The notes beneath the pieces are model-generated. The model searched no databases. It was not told the origin of the DNA and saw only the letters and a list, made by a program, of their open reading frames with translations. Made by a program: the position numbers and the translations under genes. From a virus, in IMG/VR virus record IMGVR_UViG_3300028829_005240, positions 1-23,291 of that record: 23,291 nt of DNA, one strand, 5' to 3'. The first letter of the stretch is position 1. The number at the start of each line of letters is the position of its first letter. Of the stretch, positions 5,707 to 14,164 are shown piece after piece.

Positions 5707-6810
5707 ATGAAAGCTATTATCACAGGAATTACAGGTCAAGACGGCAGTCACTTAGCGGACCTTTTGCTTGAAAAGGGTTACGATGTAGTAGGTGTTTCAA
5801 GAAGGAGCAGCACAGACAATACAGATAGAATTAAACATATTCTTGATCACGAACGATTCAGTTTGGCTCAGGGTGATATAACTGACGCACATTCAATCAT
5901 TAATATATTCAAAGCACACGAAGACGTAAATGAAATTTATAATCTAGCCGCCCAAAGTCACGTCGCTGTATCATTTAATCAGCCGGGCTTGACTTGGGAT
6001 ATAACTGGTAAGGGGTGCTTAAATATACTACAGAGCATAAAAGACCTAGAAATGATAAACGCTAGATTCTACCAAGCCAGTAGTAGTGAAATGTTTGGTA
6101 GCAATTACGATACAAGAACAAGAGATGGAGACTTTGATAACAAGTTGCCCATTGAGAAATTCCAAAACGAAGAAACAAAATTCCTTCCCCAATCCCCTTA
6201 TGCTATTTCTAAATGCGCCGCTCACTATATGACAAGGCTCTACAGGGAAGGGTACGGTCTACATGCTAGCGCAGGTATATTGTTCAACCATGAAGGACCA
6301 AGACGTGGTGAGAATTTTGTAACTAGAAAGATTACTAAATGGATTGGTAATTTTATTAAATGGTGTGCCACCAACGACGTATCGCCAATAGAATTATCTA
6401 ATTTAGTAATTGATGACGATGAGATATATATTTCTGGAAGAAAAGATAAATCACAAGGTTTACAATTTCCTAAACTAAGACTTGGTAATCTAGAGGCGTA
6501 TAGAGACTGGGGATTTGCTGGCGACTATTGCGAAGCTATGTGGCTAATGCTACAAAAAGATTGTCCAGACGACTATGTAATTTGCACCGGAGAAACTCAC
6601 ACGGTCACAGAATTTCTACAGATAGCTTTTGGATGTGTTGGCATAAACGAGTGGTCTAACTTCGTTGTCGTAGACCCAGAGTTCTACAGGCCAGCAGAAG
6701 TAGATTATCTAAGAGGTGATTGCTCAAAAGCAAAAGAGAAACTTGAATGGAAACCCAAACACTCATTTGAAGATCTAGTAAAGATGATGGTCATGAGTGA
6801 TTTAGCATGA
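5707..6810 (+). CDS. gmd: GDP-mannose 4,6-dehydratase
   Basis: Converts GDP-D-mannose to GDP-4-keto-6-deoxy-D-mannose, the entry step to GDP-fucose, GDP-rhamnose and related sugars. It is a short-chain dehydrogenase-type protein of 367 residues. The NADP-binding loop GITGQDGSH lies at 7-15, the catalytic SSSE segment at 125-128, and Y165/K169 form the YxxxK pair (YAISK). The diagnostic stretch FNHEGPRRGENFVTRKIT is at 193-210. Compared with cellular enzymes it has about 12 extra residues at 134-155 and about 30 extra at 220-256. RBS AGAGGA precedes ATG 5707. No reductase or epimerase that would finish the sugar is in this window. Its stop overlaps the next start by 4 bases. Confidence 0.92.
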   Translation: MKAIITGITGQDGSHLADLLLEKGYDVVGVSRRSSTDNTDRIKHILDHERFSLAQGDITDAHSIINIFKAHEDVNEIYNLAAQSHVAVSFNQPGLTWDITGKGCLNILQSIKDLEMINARFYQASSSEMFGSNYDTRTRDGDFDNKLPIEKFQNEETKFLPQSPYAISKCAAHYMTRLYREGYGLHASAGILFNHEGPRRGENFVTRKITKWIGNFIKWCATNDVSPIELSNLVIDDDEIYISGRKDKSQGLQFPKLRLGNLEAYRDWGFAGDYCEAMWLMLQKDCPDDYVICTGETHTVTEFLQIAFGCVGINEWSNFVVVDPEFYRPAEVDYLRGDCSKAKEKLEWKPKHSFEDLVKMMVMSDLA

Positions 6811-7082
6811 CAAATAGAGACTATAACGATCCGGTATACAGAGATTGGAGAAGTAAAGTTTTCTCTAGAGATAAAAGAAAGTGTCAAATGCCCGGATGTA
6901 AAAAGAGAAAACATTTAAATGCCCATCATATACAAAAGTGGGCTAGCGCTTCCGCTTTGAGATTTGACATTGACAACGGAATTACCTTATGCTACGGGTG
7001 TCACAAAAGAGTTACGGGACACGAAAGTATATATCAATCATTATTTCAAAGTATAGTGAGAAAAAATAATGGCAAAAATTAG
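6807..7082 (+). CDS. Small HNH endonuclease
   Basis: A minimal HNH nuclease of 91 residues: C26 and C31 form a zinc pair with C62xxC65 (LCYGCH), the catalytic element is AHH at 39-41, N57 is in DNGITLC, and further His residues are H66 and H72. It lacks the long zinc-ribbon region of the leftward HNH gene, so the two are not duplicates. It is coupled on both sides: its start overlaps the dehydratase stop and its end overlaps the next gene by 14 bases. HNH genes close to large terminases often help packaging, but an ERCC4-type nuclease stands between, so a homing or DNA-repair role is equally possible. Confidence 0.85.
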   Translation: MTNRDYNDPVYRDWRSKVFSRDKRKCQMPGCKKRKHLNAHHIQKWASASALRFDIDNGITLCYGCHKRVTGHESIYQSLFQSIVRKNNGKN

Positions 7083-7566
7083 ACCTTTTACAATAATAAA
7101 AGACACAAGAGAAAAACAAGGATATACATTCGCAGCTTCTAGAACTAAATACCATGTATGTAAAGGTATGGTAAATAGAAAACTAGATACTGGCGACTAT
7201 AGCATCGAAGGTCTTGAAGACAAAATCTGTATAGAAAGAAAAGCTAGCGTTGTAGAACTTGCCAATAATGTAGGTGTAGGCAGTCGCAGGTTTGAGGCAG
7301 AGATAGAAAGAATGAAAGACTTCCCCCACAAGTTTCTAGTCCTAGAATTTTCCTTGACTGACTTGATGGACTTCCCAGAGGGATCAGATGTCCCAGATAG
7401 AGAGATTAAAAATCTAAGGATTACAAATAAATATATGTTAAGATTTTTAATGGAGTTACAAATAAATCATAACGTTAATGTTATATTCTGCGATTCAAAG
7501 AAAAATGCCAAATGGACTGTCCTTAGTATACTAAAAAGAATAAATGAAAAGTACGCATCGGAGTAA
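7069..7566 (+). CDS. ERCC4/XPF-type nuclease domain protein
   Basis: A 165-residue single-domain nuclease with the ERCC4 signature: DTREKQ at 12-17, LDTGDYSI at 39-46, and IERKAS at 55-60, giving the acidic and basic catalytic set of the restriction-like fold. Cellular XPF and Mus81 proteins cut branched DNA with this domain joined to an HhH2 domain, which is missing here. Phage versions probably process branched replication or recombination intermediates before packaging (inference). The start overlaps the HNH gene by 14 bases with no strong ribosome site of its own, indicating coupling. Confidence 0.8.
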   Translation: MAKIRPFTIIKDTREKQGYTFAASRTKYHVCKGMVNRKLDTGDYSIEGLEDKICIERKASVVELANNVGVGSRRFEAEIERMKDFPHKFLVLEFSLTDLMDFPEGSDVPDREIKNLRITNKYMLRFLMELQINHNVNVIFCDSKKNAKWTVLSILKRINEKYASE

Positions 7567-7568
7567 TC

Positions 7569-8183
7569 ATGACAGCAAATCGCGACACTGTTGGCGAAAT
7601 TCACGCATACAACTTGGATGTTAAAAACAGAGAGATATATATTAATGAATTTGACGACTCTGGAGATACGGGCGGTGTTGATCACCGCATGTTACAGAAC
7701 TTTACTAAAAATATAAATATATTAAAAAATACAAATAGAGACCCGATAACTATACATATGCAGACAGTCGGAGGTTGTTGGTACTCTGGAATGGGTATAT
7801 ACGACGCTATTAAATGTTGCAAGTGTAAAACAACGTTTATAGGGTATGGTCAATTATGTTCTATGGGTACTATTATCATACAGGCTGCATCAAGAAGGAT
7901 AGTTACAGAAAACTCAACATTTATGGTTCACTGGGGTAGCAGCGAAATAACCGGCCATTATCTTAGTGCGCAGAATCTCGCTGCTTTTGAAAAAGGGGCT
8001 GGAGATAAAATGTTAAGCATCTACGCTGAAAAATGTCATAAAACTGGAAAGTATTTTAAAGACCGTGGGGATAGCTTGTCAAAAACTAAAGCATACATAA
8101 AAAGAAAACTAAACAATGGCGATTGGTACATGGAAGCTGCTGAAGCTGTTTACTATGGTTTCGCTGACGGAATATACAAATGA
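7569..8183 (+). CDS. ClpP-like serine protease
   Basis: A 204-residue protein with the complete ClpP catalytic set by pattern: nucleophile S98 in GQLCSMGT (compare GQAASMG in ClpP), H121 in FMVHWGSS, and D185 in NNGDWYMEAAEAVYYGFAD, which aligns with the segment around the catalytic Asp of ClpP. The GGCWYSGMGIYDAI stretch (68-81) matches the oxyanion region. ClpP-like proteins serve as prohead proteases in many phages, and the position before the large terminase suits this. However, the gene at 12207 encodes another probable prohead protease, so its target is unclear. GGAG precedes ATG 7569 and the stop overlaps the terminase start (ATGA). Confidence 0.85.
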   Translation: MTANRDTVGEIHAYNLDVKNREIYINEFDDSGDTGGVDHRMLQNFTKNINILKNTNRDPITIHMQTVGGCWYSGMGIYDAIKCCKCKTTFIGYGQLCSMGTIIIQAASRRIVTENSTFMVHWGSSEITGHYLSAQNLAAFEKGAGDKMLSIYAEKCHKTGKYFKDRGDSLSKTKAYIKRKLNNGDWYMEAAEAVYYGFADGIYK

Positions 8184-10171
8184 ATGAATTAAAAAATATA
8201 GATGAAGCTTGGTTAAATCTTGACGATATAAAAAAAGAAGATTTAATAAATCCCTTTGAAATGGTTAGCTTCAAAGATGAAGATTACCACCTAAGATTAA
8301 TATGGCTAATGACAAGGCCAGAATATTTCTCTTTTCTTTGCAAGCACGTATTTAATATTAATATATTACCATCTCAAGCGTTATTTTTATGCGAGATGTG
8401 GAATAGAAAATTCCCAATGCTTATAGCTAGTCGTGGTTTTGGTAAATCATTTATTCTATCTCTATATTCTATGATTCGCGCTTTAATTCTACCAGATAGA
8501 AAAGTAGTGGTTGTAGGTGCTGCATTTAGACAATCTAAGGTGTTGTTTGAGTACATGGAGACAATTTGGAACAACGCACCAATTTTAAGGAGTATGTGTG
8601 ATGCGAATAGTGGACCACGTAGGGATGTGGACCGTTGTGTTATGCGGATTAATAAATCCCGTATTACTTGTCTTCCTTTGGGAGACGGGCAGAAGATTAG
8701 AGGTCAGCGTGCTAACGATATTATATCTGATGAGTTTGCATCAATCCCGCGAGATATATTTGAGACAGTTGTCGCTGGTTTCGCTGCGGTTAGTTCAGAT
8801 CCCATTGAGAATGTTAAGAGGATTGCTGCAAAGAAAAGAGCCGCCGAACTTGGAATAGAAATAGAAGAATCTACAGAGGACATAATAGAAAAGAAAGACA
8901 ATCAAATTATACTAAGTGGTACTGCCTATTATGACTTTAATCACTTTGCCGACTACTGGAAAAAATGGAAAGCTATAATAAAAAGCCAAGGTAAGCAAAA
9001 TAGACTCAGAGACATATTTGGTGAAGATCCACCAAAAGACTTTAATTGGAAAGACTACTCCATAATACGTATTCCATATGAACTTTTACCAGAAGGCTTT
9101 ATGGACGCCTCGCAGGTCGCCAGATCGAAGGCTACAGTTCATGCTGGTATATATCAAATGGAGTTTGGCGCGTGCTTCACGCGCGATTCTCAGGGCTTTT
9201 TTAAGAGAACGCTAATTGAGCAGTGCGTAGCAAACGAACAGACAGATGAAACAAAGGCCATCTTAGACATAAACAAAAACCCTATAGTGTTTGAAGCAAA
9301 GTTAATGGGTGACAAAGATAAGAAATATGTCTTTGGCATTGACCCAGCTTCTGAGGTTGACAACTTTAGTATTGTAGTATTAGAATTACATAACGGACAT
9401 AGAAAAATAGTTCACTGCTGGACTACCAACAGAGGTGAACATAAAGAAAAAGTTAAAAGAGGATATTCTAAAGAGACTGATTTTTATGGATATTGCGTTA
9501 GGAAAATTAGAGATTTGATGAAATTATTTCCGTGTTATCACATAGCACTTGATGCTCAAGGTGGTGGCATAGCCGTAATGGAGGGTTTACATGACAAGGA
9601 TAAAATACAAGATGGAGAACTTCCAATATGGCCTGTTATAGTTGACGATAAACCTAAAGACACAGACGGCGAGCAGGGATTACATTTATTAGAAATGTGT
9701 CAGTTTGCAAAACACGAATGGTTGGCAGAAGCCAATCATGGAATGAGGAAAGACTTTGAAGACAGAGCGTTGCTCTTTCCAAGGTTTGACTCTGTTAGCT
9801 TGGGTATATCTAGCGCAGAAGACGCTATGACGGGTAGACTGTTCGACACCTTGGAGCAATGTGTCATGGAGATAGAAGAGCTAAAAGACGAATTAGCTAT
9901 GATCCAGATGACGCAAACCGCTTCGGGTAGAGATAAATGGGATACCCCAGAAAGTGTTGTCGGAACCGGAAAAAAGGGCAAACAGAGAAAGGATAGGTAT
10001 TCTTCTCTTTTAATGGCTAATATGGCAGCTAGAATTATAGACAGGACACCTGAACAAGCAGAGTATAATTTTTACGGAGGTTTCGCTACAAGTTCTAAAT
10101 CCAAGAAAAAAGAAAAAGATTTATACATTGGGCCTAGTTGGTTTACAAATTCTATGAAAGATGTCTATTAA
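8180..10171 (+). CDS. Terminase large subunit
   Basis: ATP-driven DNA packaging motor with nuclease, 663 residues. The ATPase domain has Walker A ASRGFGKS at 83-90 and Walker B IISDE at 181-185. The C-terminal RNase H-like nuclease has D388 in VFGIDPASE and D458 in IALDAQGGG as metal ligands. At 663 residues it is large for the family; part of the extra length is a charged insertion between ATPase and nuclease (about 205-240). The gene begins at an ATGA overlap with the ClpP-like gene. A GTGTATA motif follows directly after the stop, so the portal gene probably has its own promoter. Confidence 0.95.
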   Translation: MNELKNIDEAWLNLDDIKKEDLINPFEMVSFKDEDYHLRLIWLMTRPEYFSFLCKHVFNINILPSQALFLCEMWNRKFPMLIASRGFGKSFILSLYSMIRALILPDRKVVVVGAAFRQSKVLFEYMETIWNNAPILRSMCDANSGPRRDVDRCVMRINKSRITCLPLGDGQKIRGQRANDIISDEFASIPRDIFETVVAGFAAVSSDPIENVKRIAAKKRAAELGIEIEESTEDIIEKKDNQIILSGTAYYDFNHFADYWKKWKAIIKSQGKQNRLRDIFGEDPPKDFNWKDYSIIRIPYELLPEGFMDASQVARSKATVHAGIYQMEFGACFTRDSQGFFKRTLIEQCVANEQTDETKAILDINKNPIVFEAKLMGDKDKKYVFGIDPASEVDNFSIVVLELHNGHRKIVHCWTTNRGEHKEKVKRGYSKETDFYGYCVRKIRDLMKLFPCYHIALDAQGGGIAVMEGLHDKDKIQDGELPIWPVIVDDKPKDTDGEQGLHLLEMCQFAKHEWLAEANHGMRKDFEDRALLFPRFDSVSLGISSAEDAMTGRLFDTLEQCVMEIEELKDELAMIQMTQTASGRDKWDTPESVVGTGKKGKQRKDRYSSLLMANMAARIIDRTPEQAEYNFYGGFATSSKSKKKEKDLYIGPSWFTNSMKDVY

Positions 10172-10172
10172 C

Positions 10173-10190
10173 GTGTATAATATAAATGTA
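10173..10190 (+). promoter_or_regulatory. GTGTATA promoter-like motif, copy 2
   Basis: GTGTATAATATAAATGTA starts two bases after the terminase stop codon and 50 bases before the portal ATG. It contains the string TATAATATAAAT, overlapping both a sigma70 -10 (TATAAT) and something close to the T4 late box (TATAAATA). No -35 box can be placed convincingly in the terminase 3' end. Just downstream, ATTCCAATT is repeated at 10190-10208. Confidence 0.6.
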
Positions 10191-10222
10191 TTCCAATTCC
10201 ATTCCAATTGCTTGGAGAGACA

Positions 10223-12148
10223 ATGAGCGAAAATCATATTATAACGTGGGACGAAGGCAATCAACAGAGCAAAAAAGATGCTTTTGAAAAATTTTCTGGA
10301 TCAATAGACGCTTATGAAGGCGTGTCGAAAGCTTCTAGATTCCACAGAGACTTTATTGACGTTGAACCAAATCGCTCAGTTAAACCGTCGTTTACTCATC
10401 AAGACTACTACGCCTTTCGGCCAGAAGAACAAGTTCCAACCAAGCAGAAGCGCATTATAAAAATGTGCATGGACGCTTATGACAAAGTTGGAATCATACG
10501 CAATATAATTGATCTAATGGGTGATTTTGGATGTCAAGGAATTAATATAGTTCATGAAAACGAAAGTGTAGAAAAATTCTTTAAGCAATGGTTTAAGAAG
10601 ATTGATGGCAAAGAGCGCTCAGAAAGATTTCTTAATAATCTATACAGGACCGGGCAAACTGTAGTATACAGAAGTAATGCAAACATTACTCCAGATATAA
10701 CTAAATACATAAAGTCTATGGCTAATGATATAACCGTAGAACTGCCAGATATAGAGCGAAATCAAATACCTTGGAGATATAATTTCTTTAATCCCTTAAA
10801 TATTGATATGAAGAATGGAAATATCAATATGTTCTTGGGTGTTAGAAACTACGAAATAGATTCTGGTGCTTTTCTAGATAACTTCAAAGAAGGTTCTGTA
10901 CCAGCACACGTACTAGATACACTTCCTCCAACCGTAAAACAAGCCATAAAGAAAGGTCAGAAGAAAATAGACCTAGAAAAAGATAGACTGTCTATATTCT
11001 ACTACAAGAAAGACGATTGGCAAAGATGGGCGAACCCACTTGTTTATGCTATTTTAGACGATATAGTTATGCTAGAAAAGATGAGATTAGCTGACATGTC
11101 TGCCCTTGATGGTGCGATCTCTAACATTAGATTGTGGACACTTGGTAATCTTGATCATAAAATTTTGCCAAACAAAACCGCTATCAACAAGTTAAGGAAT
11201 ATCCTAGCAAGTAACACTGGCGGTGGTACAATGGAGCTAGTTATATATGCTGGACTTGGCGTACCTCCAACACTTACGGGAATGGCTAATAACGGTGGTG
11301 GATTTACTAATAACTTCATATCGTTAAAAACTTTAGTCGAAAGGTTACAGTACGGTCGCGATCAACTAACTAAATTCTGGGAGAGGGAGCTTGAGCTTGT
11401 TCGTCGCGCTATGGGTTTTAGAAAGCCAGCCCATGTTGTTTACGATCAAATGAGCCTATCTGACGAGTCGTCAGAAAAGAACTTGCTAATCCAACTTGCA
11501 GATAGGGATATTATCTCCCATGAGACTGTACTTGAGAGATTTAAAGAAGTTCCTTCTGTTGAGAAAATGAGACTAAAAAGAGAAGATAAGGCTAGAAATT
11601 CAGATAAATTACCTGAAAAAGCAAGCCCATTTCACAACCCTAATAAAGATTTTGAGATTGAAAAGATGGATAAGCAGGCAGAGATAAATGAAAAAGTTGC
11701 TGAAAACAAAGAGCGATCAAAACCAAAAGAACCCGCAGGTCGCCCTTTAAACAAGAAAGACGAAGAGCCGCGAAAAAAGAGGGTAGAAACACCAAAGTCC
11801 AAGCCGGGAGTTGCTGAACTTATATTATGGGCTGGAAGTTCTTATGACGTTATTTCTGAAAACTTCAATAAAGCATTCTTGGCAATAAACGAAAAGAAAA
11901 ATATGAGATCTTTAACTAAAGCGCAAGTTTCAGATCTTGAAAAAATGAAAATGGATGTATTACTAAATGTAAAACCATTATCAGAAATCAAAAACGACGA
12001 TTTTAAAAACGTTCTTTATGGAAACAAGAAGATGCCAGAATTTTTTAGAAAACATCTAGAAGAAAATAAGATATCAACAGAATACATGTCTATAGAAGAA
12101 TATAAAAGATCAGCTATCGCTTCGTATGTCGATTATGTCTTAGCCTAA
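10223..12148 (+). CDS. Portal protein
   Basis: Dodecameric head vertex protein through which DNA enters, 641 residues. Identification rests on position (after the large terminase, before the protease/scaffold and capsid) and on portal-like features: a YDKVGIIRNIIDLMGDFGCQGINI core, a long helical stem region around WANPLVYAILDDIVMLEKMRLADM, and the turn GVPPTLTGMANNGGGF typical of the wing/clip part. The C-terminal third (about 465-530) is a charged Lys/Glu/Pro-rich linker followed by a helical tail. I chose ATG 10223 over an upstream TTG at 10208 because GGAGA (10214-10218) is well placed only for the ATG. Confidence 0.85.
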   Translation: MSENHIITWDEGNQQSKKDAFEKFSGSIDAYEGVSKASRFHRDFIDVEPNRSVKPSFTHQDYYAFRPEEQVPTKQKRIIKMCMDAYDKVGIIRNIIDLMGDFGCQGINIVHENESVEKFFKQWFKKIDGKERSERFLNNLYRTGQTVVYRSNANITPDITKYIKSMANDITVELPDIERNQIPWRYNFFNPLNIDMKNGNINMFLGVRNYEIDSGAFLDNFKEGSVPAHVLDTLPPTVKQAIKKGQKKIDLEKDRLSIFYYKKDDWQRWANPLVYAILDDIVMLEKMRLADMSALDGAISNIRLWTLGNLDHKILPNKTAINKLRNILASNTGGGTMELVIYAGLGVPPTLTGMANNGGGFTNNFISLKTLVERLQYGRDQLTKFWERELELVRRAMGFRKPAHVVYDQMSLSDESSEKNLLIQLADRDIISHETVLERFKEVPSVEKMRLKREDKARNSDKLPEKASPFHNPNKDFEIEKMDKQAEINEKVAENKERSKPKEPAGRPLNKKDEEPRKKRVETPKSKPGVAELILWAGSSYDVISENFNKAFLAINEKKNMRSLTKAQVSDLEKMKMDVLLNVKPLSEIKNDDFKNVLYGNKKMPEFFRKHLEENKISTEYMSIEEYKRSAIASYVDYVLA

Positions 12149-12180
12149 AAATAGCTGTTTTTAATAAAAATAATTTTTTA

Positions 12181-12196
12181 GTGTATATTTATTTTA
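12181..12196 (+). promoter_or_regulatory. GTGTATA promoter-like motif, copy 3
   Basis: GTGTATATTTATTTTA lies 26 bases before the protease-scaffold ATG, after an AT-rich gap that starts with the short palindrome AAAAATAGCTGTTTTTA. It diverges from the other copies after GTGTATA, so it is the weakest of the five. Its close spacing would give a short leader in which the ribosome site AGAGG (12196-12200) sits near the RNA 5' end. Confidence 0.45.
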
Positions 12197-12206
12197 GAGG
12201 TAATTT

Positions 12207-13637
12207 ATGACAATAAAAATATTCCAAAACGAAATAAATGACGGCATTGGCGAACTCGTAAAGAGTACGGCTAGTGTTGCGTATTGTTCTGAGGCATCAG
12301 TAAGAACAAATGTAACTGAATCTGATATAGTACACGCTTCTCAGAAAATTGTTGCAGAGAATAAAGACCAAATAGACTTATATTATTTAGAGTCTGTTTT
12401 AGTGTCTTGCGGTTGGAATAAAAACGACGACGTGTTTATGCCAGAGGCAACTTGGGCAGCAAGAAACACGCCAGAAGACAAACAATTTAATTTCATGCAC
12501 GATGAAAATGATATCATCGGACATAAAGCTGTAGCCAATGACTCAGAAATGCCTGAAGATTTTGATATTATCACTCAAGCTGTTCTCTATAACAGTTGGA
12601 CTGGTGGTGAAAATCGTGAAAGGATGGAGAAAATAATTTCCGAAATAGAAGAAGGCAAGTGGTACGTTTCTATGGAGTGCCTTTTTGCTGGATTTGATTA
12701 TGCGTTAACTAATGCTGATGGCGATAAGAAAATTTTGGCTAGAGATGAAGAATCTTCCTTTCTAACAAAACATCTCAGAGTTTACGGCGGTAGTGGAGAG
12801 TATGAAGGTTATAAACTAGGTCGCGCACTTTCTAACATTGCTTTTTCTGGTAAGGGTTTGGTCTCTAAACCCGCTAATCCAAGAAGTGTTATTTTAAAGA
12901 GTGTTGCTTTCAATTTAGATGACAATTCTGATTTTAATATAGGAGATTTCAATATGTCAGATAACTTGCTAGAAAAGCAGCTGGAAGAAGTTCGCGCTGA
13001 ACTTACCGCTGCTAAAGCTGAGAATGAGGCTGCTAAAGCTAAAATTGAAGAAGCAAAAGATAAAGAATTTGCTTCCAAAGTAGAGGCTTTTGAGGCTGAA
13101 GTTCAAGAAAAAGATTCAAGTATTGCTGAACTTGAAGAGAGCATCAAAAGTACACAAGCTCGCGTTGCCGAACTTGAAGACGCTCTTGCAAAATCCCAAG
13201 AAGATCTCACGGTCGCCATGAAAGACATGGACGAAATGAAAAAGAAAGAAAAGATGGAGAAGCGTAAAGCTGCTCTTGTAGAAGCTGGATTCGATGAAGA
13301 AGACGTAGATGCAGCTCTTGCGGCATTTGACGGCCTTGCCGACGAAGCATTTGATTCTGTAGTTGCTATGTATGGCAAAAAACCAAAAGCCAAAAAAGAA
13401 GCAGAAGCTGGTATGCCTCCCGAACTCAAGGAAGCGATTGAAAAGAAGAAAGAGAAAGAAGAAAAAGAAGCTAAAGCCGAAGATGAGGCTGAAGCAGAGG
13501 AAATTACCCCAGAAGCTTTTGAAGAAGTAGAAACATCTGAAGCTACTCTTGTAACCGAAAGCTCCGATGACCAGCTTGAGTCCACTCGCGCAAATATTGC
13601 CGATTGGCTTTCAAATAACGTATTCTCACAAAAGTAA
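12207..13637 (+). CDS. Prohead protease fused to capsid scaffold
   Basis: A 476-residue protein in two parts. Residues 60-235 look like an HK97/T4-type prohead protease: FNFMHDENDIIGHKA gives H98 and KWYVSMECLFAGFDY gives S155, the His and Ser of that family with similar spacing, and GLVSKPANPRSVI (218-230) resembles the end of the domain. From 250 on it is an Ala/Glu/Lys coiled coil (to about 350), a short helical unit (MEKRKAALVEAGFDEEDVDAAL region), and an acidic tail (395-460), as expected of a scaffold core. Phage proteases of this type mature the capsid and cut the scaffold. An internal ribosome site and in-frame ATG at 12954 probably produce the scaffold alone. RBS AGAGG precedes ATG 12207. 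Confidence 0.8.
   Translation: MTIKIFQNEINDGIGELVKSTASVAYCSEASVRTNVTESDIVHASQKIVAENKDQIDLYYLESVLVSCGWNKNDDVFMPEATWAARNTPEDKQFNFMHDENDIIGHKAVANDSEMPEDFDIITQAVLYNSWTGGENRERMEKIISEIEEGKWYVSMECLFAGFDYALTNADGDKKILARDEESSFLTKHLRVYGGSGEYEGYKLGRALSNIAFSGKGLVSKPANPRSVILKSVAFNLDDNSDFNIGDFNMSDNLLEKQLEEVRAELTAAKAENEAAKAKIEEAKDKEFASKVEAFEAEVQEKDSSIAELEESIKSTQARVAELEDALAKSQEDLTVAMKDMDEMKKKEKMEKRKAALVEAGFDEEDVDAALAAFDGLADEAFDSVVAMYGKKPKAKKEAEAGMPPELKEAIEKKKEKEEKEAKAEDEAEAEEITPEAFEEVETSEATLVTESSDDQLESTRANIADWLSNNVFSQK
12954..13637 (+). CDS. Capsid scaffold from internal in-frame start (nested in protease gene)
   Basis: ATG 12954 is in frame with the protease-scaffold gene (its codon 250) and is preceded by AGGAG (12941-12945) at 8 bases, a better ribosome site than that of the full gene. 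Translation from it gives 227 residues starting MSDNLLEKQLEEV, exactly the coiled-coil scaffold without the protease. This is the arrangement of lambda C/Nu3, where the scaffold is made in excess from an internal start. The adjacent genes downstream use the same AGGAG-type sites. No new stop or frame change is needed. Inference from sequence only. Confidence 0.65.
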   Translation: MSDNLLEKQLEEVRAELTAAKAENEAAKAKIEEAKDKEFASKVEAFEAEVQEKDSSIAELEESIKSTQARVAELEDALAKSQEDLTVAMKDMDEMKKKEKMEKRKAALVEAGFDEEDVDAALAAFDGLADEAFDSVVAMYGKKPKAKKEAEAGMPPELKEAIEKKKEKEEKEAKAEDEAEAEEITPEAFEEVETSEATLVTESSDDQLESTRANIADWLSNNVFSQK

Positions 13638-13658
13638 TCAAAATAGGAGATTAAAACT

Positions 13659-14138
13659 ATGGCTCTTAAAGCAGATAGATACGAAGAATCAACTGATATT
13701 AGTTTCTTCTACAACGAAGGTACTGCCACTCGCGGTGGCGCTGTCGTTCTTGATGCAGCTGTTGCTTCTGGCGCAGCTATGGATCAAGGCGGAAACAAAG
13801 TTAAATATGGAACTGCTGGCGTACCAGTAGGTATCCTTCTTAATGACGTTGTTAACAAAGACTTAACCAGAACACATCTTAACCAATATAAAGATGAAGT
13901 TCAAAAAGGCGGTAAGGTTACTGTTCTAACCCGTGGTTGGGTTCTTACAGACATGATCGAAACCAGCATTGATCCAGCTGCTGGAGAAATCGCTTACGTT
14001 TCAGCATCTGAAGCTGGTGATTTGACCAATGTTGCTCCGGGTAGCTCTGGAAGTTTGGCTGTTGGCCGTTTTATGTCTCAAAAAGACGCAGACGGTTATG
14101 CTAAAGTTTATATCAACCTGCCCGGTATCGTAGCCTAA
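13659..14138 (+). CDS. Probable capsid decoration (head-stabilising) protein
   Basis: A 159-residue protein located between scaffold and major capsid genes, where decoration proteins usually are. The sequence is beta-rich and Gly/Ala/Val-rich, with RGGAVVLDAAVASG at about 25-38, a VPVGILLNDVV segment, a GGKVTVLTRGWV strand pair, and a final AVGRFMSQKDADGYAKVYINL. The pattern resembles small phage head-stabilising beta-barrels, but I cannot tie it to one named family. Ribosome site AGGAG precedes ATG 13659. Like the capsid gene it is visibly richer in G and C at third positions than its neighbours, in line with high expression. Confidence 0.65.
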   Translation: MALKADRYEESTDISFFYNEGTATRGGAVVLDAAVASGAAMDQGGNKVKYGTAGVPVGILLNDVVNKDLTRTHLNQYKDEVQKGGKVTVLTRGWVLTDMIETSIDPAAGEIAYVSASEAGDLTNVAPGSSGSLAVGRFMSQKDADGYAKVYINLPGIVA

Positions 14139-14164
14139 TTAACACATAAAAGGAGATAAATACA

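Noticed and set aside
10208-10222. Upstream TTG start for the portal gene
   Set aside because: GGAGA at 10214-10218 would lie inside the gene; it is correctly placed for ATG 10223.
12146-12180. AT palindrome after the portal as a terminator
   Set aside because: The stem is five A-T pairs only (AAAAA/TTTTT) with no GC content, too weak to claim.
13103-13585. Minus-strand serine-rich frame of 160 codons
   Set aside because: It is the complement of the Ala/Glu/Lys coiled-coil scaffold; GAA and GCT codons read backwards give Ser-rich sequence.
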